Assembly (NCBI RefSeq): GCF_047511655.1
Contig: NC_133392.1
Span: 161,748,542-161,812,541, forward strand
Source of the DNA: Castor canadensis
Lineage: Eukaryota > Chordata > Mammalia > Rodentia > Castoridae
Direction of reading: 5' to 3'
Length of the DNA stretch: 64,000 bases
Shown here: one piece after another, positions 56,773-64,000 of the stretch
Layout: every line of letters begins with the position of its first letter
Position numbering within the stretch: position 1 is the first letter of the stretch
Notes under the pieces: model-generated
Seen by the model: the letters and a program-made list of their open reading frames with translations, nothing else
The model's database searches: none
What the model was told of the DNA's origin: nothing
Made by a program: the position numbers and the translations under genes

Positions 56773-57446
56773 ATGGCTCCCAGCACCGTAGCGGTGGAGA
56801 TGCTCAGCCCCAAGGAGAAAAACCGAGTAAGTGCCAGTCCACTTGGCGCGCGGTCGCGTCCCCCGTGGCCCCGGCGCGCCGTCGGGTCCCCCATGGCCCT
56901 GGCCCTCCTGACACTTCTCCTTCCCGCAGCTGCGAAAGCCGGTGGTGGAGAAGATGCGCCGGGACCGCATCAACAGCAGCATCGAGCAGCTGAAGCTGCT
57001 GCTGGAGCAGGAGTTCGCGCGGCACCAGCCCAACTCCAAACTGGAGAAGGCCGACATCCTGGAGATGGCCGTCAGCTACCTGAAGCACAGCAAAGGTGAG
57101 TCGCGCTCCCCGCGCTTCGCCCCTTCGCCCGAGCCCCGGGCCCGGCTTAACGCCGCCTTGTCTCCCTGCAGCCTTTGCCGCGGCAGCCGGCCCCAAGAGC
57201 CTGCACCAGGACTACAGCGAGGGCTACTCGTGGTGCCTGCAGGAGGCCGTGCAGTTCCTGACGCTGCACGCCGCCAGCGACACGCAGATGAAGCTGCTCT
57301 ACCACTTCCAGCGGCCCCCGGCTGCGCCCGCAGCGCCCGCCAAGGAGCCCCAGGCGCCCGGAGCTGCGCCCCCGCCCGCGCGCTCCTCGGCCAAGGCCTC
57401 CGCCGCCGCGCGCCAGCCCGCCTGCGGCCTCTGGCGGCCCTGGTGA
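56773..57446 (+). CDS. HES5: HES5, bHLH-Orange transcriptional repressor, complete
   Basis: Three coding exons, 56773-56826, 56930-57095 and 57172-57446, encode 164 residues (human 166). It opens MAPSTVAVEMLSPKEKNR. The basic helix-loop-helix spans about residues 16-72, with the family's proline in the basic region (LRKPVVEKMRRDR), then INSSIEQLKLLLEQEF, loop, and KADILEMAVSYL. The Orange domain runs about 88-120 (YSEGYSWCLQEAVQFLTLH). An Ala/Pro-rich linker leads to the terminal WRPW, which recruits TLE/Groucho co-repressors. The protein represses proneural genes downstream of Notch in neural progenitors and binds N- and E-box DNA as dimers in the nucleus. The gene is compact and GC-rich. 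The start codon follows a GC-rich 5' UTR of about 70 bases below the TATA box. All junctions are GT-AG. Confidence 0.97.
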
Positions 57447-58120
57447 CCTGGCGACCGATGGACGCCCCACGAGAACCAGAGGGCGAGCCCGTACCTCTCG
57501 CGAGTAGGGAAGACCTTCCCAGCCGCAGTCCAGCCCCAGGTTGGACGCACCCTTCCCCGGAAGGCTCCCTCTCTAGGCTGGCGGGCCAGCAGGAGGGTCA
57601 TTCTCAGAGAATGTGTGTGCAGAGGCGTTGTCATTTTAGGATAATCAAGGCCCACCTTCTGCCAAGTGTCTGACCCCTTGGGGTTGTTCTGTGTTTGCAT
57701 TTCAGCAAGTGACTTCTGGGAAGTCCCCGGTCACCGGGGTTCTATGATATTTGTAGGGTCAGGGGCTTGCCTGCTGGCACCCCAGCCTGTAGAGGACTTT
57801 CTTCAGGGCCCGTTGCTGCTGGGCAAGCACACCGCAGGCGGGCCGTGCTGTGGGCACACTTGCCTTTTGTGAAGGCGGAACTCCAGGTGTTATCCTCATA
57901 GGAAAGTAGTTCAGCCTGCATGGACACCAAGGACCATGGGTATGGTCACATGGGCTTGGTTGTCTGGTGGGAGCTCATAGTGGGCTGTTTGGGGAGGGTG
58001 GGGGTCTCCTTTATGATCCTTAAAGGATTTCTCGTGTGGGTGGGTGCATGTGGGCACGACTTTGTACTTAGAATTTAAACTCAGTCACGTGGGAGTCCAC
58101 GGATTACTCTGAAAGCATCT

Positions 58121-58126
58121 AATAAA
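58121..58126 (+). terminator. HES5: HES5 poly(A) signal AATAAA
   Basis: AATAAA about 675 bases after the HES5 stop, followed by a TG-rich stretch (ctgtctgtgcctc). The 3' UTR is therefore roughly 700 bases, with cleavage near 58145. Confidence 0.85.
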
Positions 58127-58149
58127 ATCTGTCAAGACCTCCACTGTCT

Positions 58150-60059
58150 GTGCCTCACATCTGTTCTTGGCAGCCACAGGGTGGCCTGCAGGGGTGAACC
58201 AGTGTAGGCCCTACTATGCTATGAAACCATGGTGGGGAGGGGTGCTTGCCATTGACCCTCTGGACACAGGAAGAAGAGCTGGGTCCTGACTGAGGGAAGT
58301 AGGGAGAGAGGGGAAGTGAAGATGAAAGACACAGTAGCAGAGGAGAGGCAGGAAGGGGAAAGGCCCGCAGAACTGTTGGCTCACTGTGCAGAAGAGACCT
58401 GGGTGTCTGCCCCAGCTTTTCACTAGTTCCCCGTTCCGGGTGGGGGTAGGGGTGGGGAGCAAAGTGATAGCTACAGGACCTTCAGCTGTCCACTGAAAAA
58501 GAACCAAGGGCCACAGTGTATCTCTTGCTACAACAAAAATGGACTTGGCTGGGCCAAACAGGAGAAAACATTTGCATTTGCCCCCAGCCACTGCCCCCCC
58601 ACATCCATGCTCTAAAGCACTTATCCCAAGGTGCCCCCAGGGTACTTGCTTGGCTAATCCACAGGTGCCCGCCCCACAGGCTGGCCAACCATGGCAGTGC
58701 TGGCATGAACCTACTAGGGGTGATCTTTTGCTTCAGAAAGGGCAGTTATTTTTAGGCAGGCACAGTGGGTGAGTCTAGAACCACAGTTCCCAGATGCCTA
58801 GACTCCTCAAAGAGTGGGAAGGAGCTGGGTGTGTCCACATATTTTCTGAGTGACAAGTCACAGACATGGGAACCAACCTGCTCTTGTGCCTTCCTGATCA
58901 GTACTTCTGTCCCCCTCCCCCCCACCTCCTGTCCTTTTCTGTCTATTCTGCAGAGAATACCTGTGCAGGGCACCACTCCAGTCCACTAGCCCAGTGACTA
59001 CCAGTGGCCTCTTGGGGTCCCTGCTGAGCCCCCAGGGTGTGGTGAGCAGAAGACAGAGTCCCCATTCATTCTGCATGCTTATTGCACAACAGCAATACAT
59101 CAGTGATTCTCCAATCATTGGTGAGAGGCAACTGCTGCCCTTGTGGCCAGGCACACCCTGATGCCAGAGTCTGAGCTGTGAGGTCCTCACTCTCGGGAGC
59201 AGACCTGCCTGCCAGCAGTGGGCTCACCCACACAGAGCAGTATACCCATGCCCTAGGAAGGCACAGGGGAGGCTGTCTCCTCCCTGAAGCTTTGCCTGAC
59301 ATGCTGAGCTGGGAGTCTGTGCCCTCAGGAACCTGCCAGGCACCTAGTGACATCCTCAGCTTGCAGACAAAAGCTAAGGGCCAGACACTAAATGACCTGC
59401 CCAGAGTCACCAAAGAGGCAGGTGCTAAAGGGTATGTTGTCTGACTCCAACACTGGGCTCTTTTCCAAATTGCCCAGGGCTTCTGGAAGACATGTCTTTC
59501 TCAAGGGGCTCCAGCCAGCCAAGGCTCTATGTATGACTGACCCTGGAACCCTGCCCTGCCCCCACTTATACCGCCGTTCTTCATGGGTTGCTTCCTTAGC
59601 TTGTTCCCTGCAGCCTTCCAGAATCCCTGTCTTGCCAGAAGGTGTCCTCTTCCAGGCAGCCTCCACTCCTTTCGCCCTGCACTCTGCAGACTGCCGTTCA
59701 AGTGCACAACTCCCCCAACTGCAGGTGCATGACACACGGGGCTGGGGACTCCTTGAGTGCAGGGTCCTCAACTCCTCCAGTTTGCATGAGAATCTTAACA
59801 CTGAAAGTCCACGTTCCTGGGGAACACGGATGACATTCCGCAGTTTGCAGGGCAAAGTTCACAGCAGCAAGTACCAGACCCAGGGGGCCTCCTGGAAGAG
59901 GGCTCAGAACACTAGGTCTAACATCTGGCCAGCTCCGCGAAGGAACAAAAACATTCCAGATGTTCTGTGTTGATGCGCCACCTCTGGGGGATTAACAGCC
60001 CACTCCTCCACAGTCCGGGTGTCCCCAGCCCTAGTCCTGCACAGGCGGGAGCCGGCCCT

Positions 60060-60060
<1 letters not shown>
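58150..60060. other. HES5-PANK4 intergenic spacer
   Basis: About 1.9 kb without a recognised exon. A MIR-like block lies at 59350-59465 ('acttgcagacaaaagctaagggcc...gacctgcccagagtcacc'). A 193-codon plus-strand open frame (59392-59973) has no known motif and is probably chance. Confidence 0.5.
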
Positions 60061-60366
<306 letters not shown>

Positions 60367-60438
60367 TGAGCGGGGGCGGCGGGAAGGACGAAGGGCGGGG
60401 GCGCGGGCCGCTCGCGCAGCCCCACGGGTCGCCGCACT

Positions 60439-60554
60439 GCCCCACGGGACTTGTAGTCCTCGGGGCCCTCCTGCTTGGGTTAGTGAGGAGCAGCAGGACT
60501 ACAGTTCCCGGCAGGCACTGGGCGGGCAAAGCGAGGAATGCCGGGACTCGTAGT
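60439..60554. promoter_or_regulatory. PANK4: Three ZNF143/THAP11-type (SBS) motifs
   Basis: ACTACAGTTCCCGGCAGGC at 60498-60516 matches the SBS consensus ACTACAnTTCCCRGMAKGC almost perfectly. Weaker matches on the other strand lie at 60439-60457 and 60537-60554 (both contain GTAGTCC on the plus strand). They sit 130-250 bases after the PANK4 start codon. Confidence 0.6.
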
Positions 60555-62628
60555 CCTCTCGGCCACAGCCGGAGGTTGGGGGCGCCTCAGAAGGCACGGC
60601 TGGGGACATGTTCTTCGGGAAAGACCCCAAAGCCTGGCCGGCTACGGCTCTCGGCACAGCCCTTCCGCAGCCCAGTGCGCGCGAGCCCGGCTCCCTCGAC
60701 AGTTGACAGCTGGCGGGAGTCCACCCGATGTGGACGCGAGACCTGGGAACTCGCGCCGCGCTCTGGATGAAAAGCCTCCCCTCCACCCCGACCGCGTCTT
60801 CTCGGGGTCTTGGGGGGCCTGTATACCTTCCGCCTCCTCAGGCTTCGCCAGACCTTCGAGCCACCTTCTCCTGCGGGCCTGGTGGTTGCTGGCCTAAGTA
60901 TTGACCCGCAGGAGGCCTGTCCTACACTCCTCCCACGCTGGGCTCCCGCACACCTCCCAGCAAGCCCCTGAGGGGGTGCTGGCATCGCCCGTTTTGCAGA
61001 TAGGGACACTTAAGACACTCAGGAGTGGCTCACGGTCACCCGGATGGGAACCGGCCAACTCTCACCCATTCTGCTCCTCCGTCTGTTTCAGGTTGGGTGG
61101 ATTCCTAGGGGGCCTTGCGTCGGTCTCCTGCAAGCTGTTAGCCTGTGCGCAGGTTGATGCCAGCGGGGGACGTGAAGCCCCAGGAGAGCCTTCTGTCTCT
61201 GGGCATCCTCTTGAATGAATGGGTGTGCTACAGACTCCTTCTGGCCTCCTTGGCAGAGTTGGGCAGTGGCAGGCTGGTCTCCTCTGCTGTTTGCCTCTTG
61301 GACATTGAATGCATTCCCTGCCCTCATGTGTCTGAAATCCCCCATCCCGGCAGGAGTGTACCCTTCTGGGAAGCCGGTAATGATGAGATCCCACCTTGCA
61401 GTGGCATCACCGGTGGTGCTTTTGGGGGGCTTGGCCTGGTGGCAGGTGAGATTGCACATGAGAAGCTTTTTGGAGAAACACCTGACAGATTGGTGACTTC
61501 TAATGTCAGTCTGGAGGTGGTGAGCTTGCAGGCTGGGTGGAGGGGGTGGGTACTGTCCACAGCCAGACCTCTCCAGAGGCAGCCCTTCCCCCAGGCTTCT
61601 GAGACCTTCACCACAGTGAGGCACATGGATTGAAAGGGTGTGTGCTTTCTCCTGTCCCCTTATGCATAGGGGTTCTGTTTCGTGGGAGCAAGTCAAAACT
61701 AAATGTATCTGAAAGGCAGTCACATTGACTGACACCTAGGGGACAGCCAGGGAAATGGAGCCCTAGAGGCCAACAAACAAATAGCCACAGAGCCAAGCTG
61801 TGGTGGGAAGGCTGCCCTAGTCCTTAAGGGTTCTGGAGCATGGGCCTACTCTCCAGGGGGTTTCTTGGCAAAAGGACACTGCTGGGATATTTTTAGTATT
61901 TACTTCCCCTGAAAGCTCCCCCTGGGTCTGGGTCTTAAAAGGATATACTTATTGTTGGTGAGGACAGGCCTTTTGTTGCTGCAGCTGATGGAAGGTCATA
62001 GCTCAGGGTGGGGATCCTCAGACCAGGCACACAGGCATCCACAAAGCCAGTGTGCTTGTCAGCAGCGTTGTTTAAAAAGAGCCTTCTCCCATTTCCTCTT
62101 CCCTTACCCAAGTCTCTGGATCCAGGAAACTGCACCTACTTTGTATTCTTGGCGAGCCCTTTTTCTCTTTCATATGGGGACACTGATGTCAGCTGGGTTG
62201 ATTGACTTCTTTGAAAGCACTAGGGACATTTTGTTTATCAAAACATACTGGAAGCTCTGACCTGACTTCAGGTTTCTGCAAGCGGTGGGGAGGGTCCCAT
62301 TGGGAAGGAAGGGGTCCCAGGGCAGTGGTGTGTACCAGGTTGCCTGCCCTTCCTTGGTGTCCAAAGTGGAAAGACAAGGCAAGAGAAAGTAGCAGAAGAA
62401 TGGCGCCTGGGCCTGGTGTCGGGCAGGTGACTGCACCTCTGGGAAGCCCCACCCCCCAAGTCATCGGGTCACTTCAAGCCTCAGAGCAGAGAGGGCTAGC
62501 TCCCAGAGGCCACAGAGAATGTGCCTAGCCAGCTTTGCTGTGCGTCAGCACTTGTCAGACAGGGACCCCTGGCCACATCTGCTCCCTGTCTGGTGGGGAG
62601 CAGGCAGCTACAGCTTCATCTTGACTGA

Positions 62629-62848
62629 TTTTTTTTTGGTGGGACTGGGGTTTGAACTCAGGGCTTCGCACTTGCAAATCACGTGCTTTACGGCTTAAGC
62701 CACACCTACAGTTCATTTTGCTCTGGTAATTTTGGAGATGGGGGGGTCTCTTGAACTATTTGTCTCGGCTGGCCTTGAATTTTGATCCTCCTGATGTCAA
62801 CCTCCCAAATGGCTAGGATTATAGGCATGAGCCACAGGTGCTCAGCTG
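62629..62848 (-). repeat. Composite SINE (reverse)
   Basis: A T-run, then antisense tRNA-like half ('ggggtttgaactcagggcttcgcacttgc'), then antisense B1 half ('cctcccaaatggctaggattataggcatgagcc', in part). Confidence 0.9.
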
Positions 62849-64000
62849 ACAGACTTCTCAAGGCTGGACATTGTGGAGGTGTTACAGAAACCATTCTGCC
62901 CGCCCCACTGGCAACTTCCCCCACCCCACCCCCTTCCCACCCCAAACCCCAGCATCTATTTTAGGCATGAGTTAAAGGTTCTGTGACCTGGGAGTTTGTC
63001 TGTAGTAACTTCTGGTGAGTCTCTTAAAATCCATCTTCATGCCCCTTTGGAGCATGTATCTTCTTAGGAAAAGATTTATTCAAAAAGGGGAATTGGACAA
63101 CAAGCATTTAGTGAGACCCTGGGTACAGGCCAGGATTGGGGGCATAGAGGAGGGATCCAGAGGCTTAGGGCGACCATGGGCCAGGGAATGAGATTAAACC
63201 TGGGACATGTTCACTAAGCCAAACATGGGTCTGTCTACGGCCTGACAAACAAGGCTACTAGACTGTCAGGCAGGGAGCTCAGATGGGACAGGCTGCCGTA
63301 GATCTCAGAAAAGGTGGCTTGATTTTATTAAGTTGGAGCACTTTGCCTTTAGACACTTATGTTTCCAAATCTGTGTGCAGACCTGAGTTCTGCTCTCATG
63401 TATTCTCTTGGTATTTTCTCACAAAACAACCTTGTAGAAAAATAACTGTAGCCTTCTCACTGTCCTAGTGAAAGATTTTTGCCTTGTTCCTGTCAGGCCA
63501 TGTGAGAAAAGCAGTTTGTTGAAGTCTTTTCATAGTTCTGACCTTTCTGTTTTTCCTGTCTGTCATTGGAGGGACTCTGAATTTGTGAATACAGCTGTAG
63601 CTCCAAAAGTGCCTTTTCTCTGCCTGGAAGGCCTGCCCTGACTTATCTCTGGCAATGCCTCCTCAGGGACTCCTGGTAGCTTTTTCTGAAGTGTGTCTCA
63701 GGCAAACAGGCTTCTTGCCTTTACTGGAGCTCACCACCAGCTCAGAGCACCCTGAGGGGCAAGAGCTGTTTTCTGGCCCTAGTCCTTACCTATTAATGAA
63801 AGCCACTTGCTGCTCTCTGTGCACCTGAGAAGATGCTCTGTGTTCTGCCTGCCCCACTTGTCGTGATGGGTGGCTGACCTTGCATTTCTTTAAGTGAAAA
63901 CCTTCTGGATGCCTTAGCTCATTTCTTTGGGTCACTGTCAAGATCAGAGCACTTGCACAGGATGCAGGATGTCTGCCTTTCTGCTGTAGGATTTTGTGCA

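Noticed and set aside
55870-57099. Long plus and minus open frames across the HES5 promoter and gene (287 codons minus, 283 codons plus)
   Set aside because: They are shadows of the GC-rich HES5 locus. They ignore the clear three-exon structure, which matches human HES5 throughout.

Overview
The window is mammalian genomic DNA: spliced genes, CpG-island promoters, and dense SINE, LINE and LTR remnants. Most SINEs are a tRNA-derived type ending in a 'gagttcaaaccccagtaccgcc'-like box plus A-tail. They stand alone or are fused to a B1/7SL-like half. This points to a rodent, and tentatively to a castorimorph (beaver or kangaroo-rat lineage). Placental mammal is near certain, rodent is likely, and the suborder is a guess from repeat style. 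Gene content and order match the block that lies on human 1p36.32 (MMEL1 - PRXL2B - TNFRSF14 - HES5 - PANK4), read here from the MMEL1 side.

Layout. (1) 1-10.2 kb: the last 15 coding exons of MMEL1 (+ strand), a neprilysin-like M13 zinc ectopeptidase, including the zinc site and the C-terminus. The 5' half lies outside the window. (2) 11.8-14.6 kb: complete PRXL2B on the - strand, tail-to-tail with MMEL1, with a GC-rich promoter at 14.6-15.1 kb. (3) 15.1-21 kb: gene-poor, with LTR remnants and one arm of an inverted duplication. That arm carries a decayed copy of the last TNFRSF14 exon. (4) 21.1-27.3 kb: TNFRSF14/HVEM on the - strand, signal exon to TRAF-binding tail, with one small cytoplasmic exon only tentative. 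(5) 27.3-56.4 kb: a long intergenic stretch. Its first half is repeat-rich (LTR, L1, composite SINEs). Its second half is GC-rich, with an orphan CpG island at 47.4-48.1 kb and several conserved-looking blocks. (6) 56.8-58.15 kb: complete HES5 (+ strand), a three-exon Notch-target bHLH-Orange repressor with TATA box, promoter RBPJ motifs and poly(A) signal. (7) 60.2 kb to end: exon 1 of PANK4 (+ strand) and part of its first intron.

The genes are not an operon-like unit. They are independent loci: an ectopeptidase, a prostaglandin/prostamide F synthase, an immune co-signalling receptor, a neural progenitor repressor and a CoA-pathway protein. The most interesting structures are the inverted duplication around the TNFRSF14 terminal exon, and an apparent excess of RBPJ/CSL-type TGTGGGAA words across the 13-17 kb upstream of HES5. 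Smaller points are the palindromic promoter motifs at PRXL2B and PANK4, a GC-AG intron in MMEL1, and a young SINE with a perfect target-site duplication in PRXL2B intron 3. I found no strong evidence for a wholly new gene system. One weak candidate minus-strand transcription unit lies at 40.9-42.5 kb. All exon boundaries were read by eye against remembered human proteins and splice consensus.
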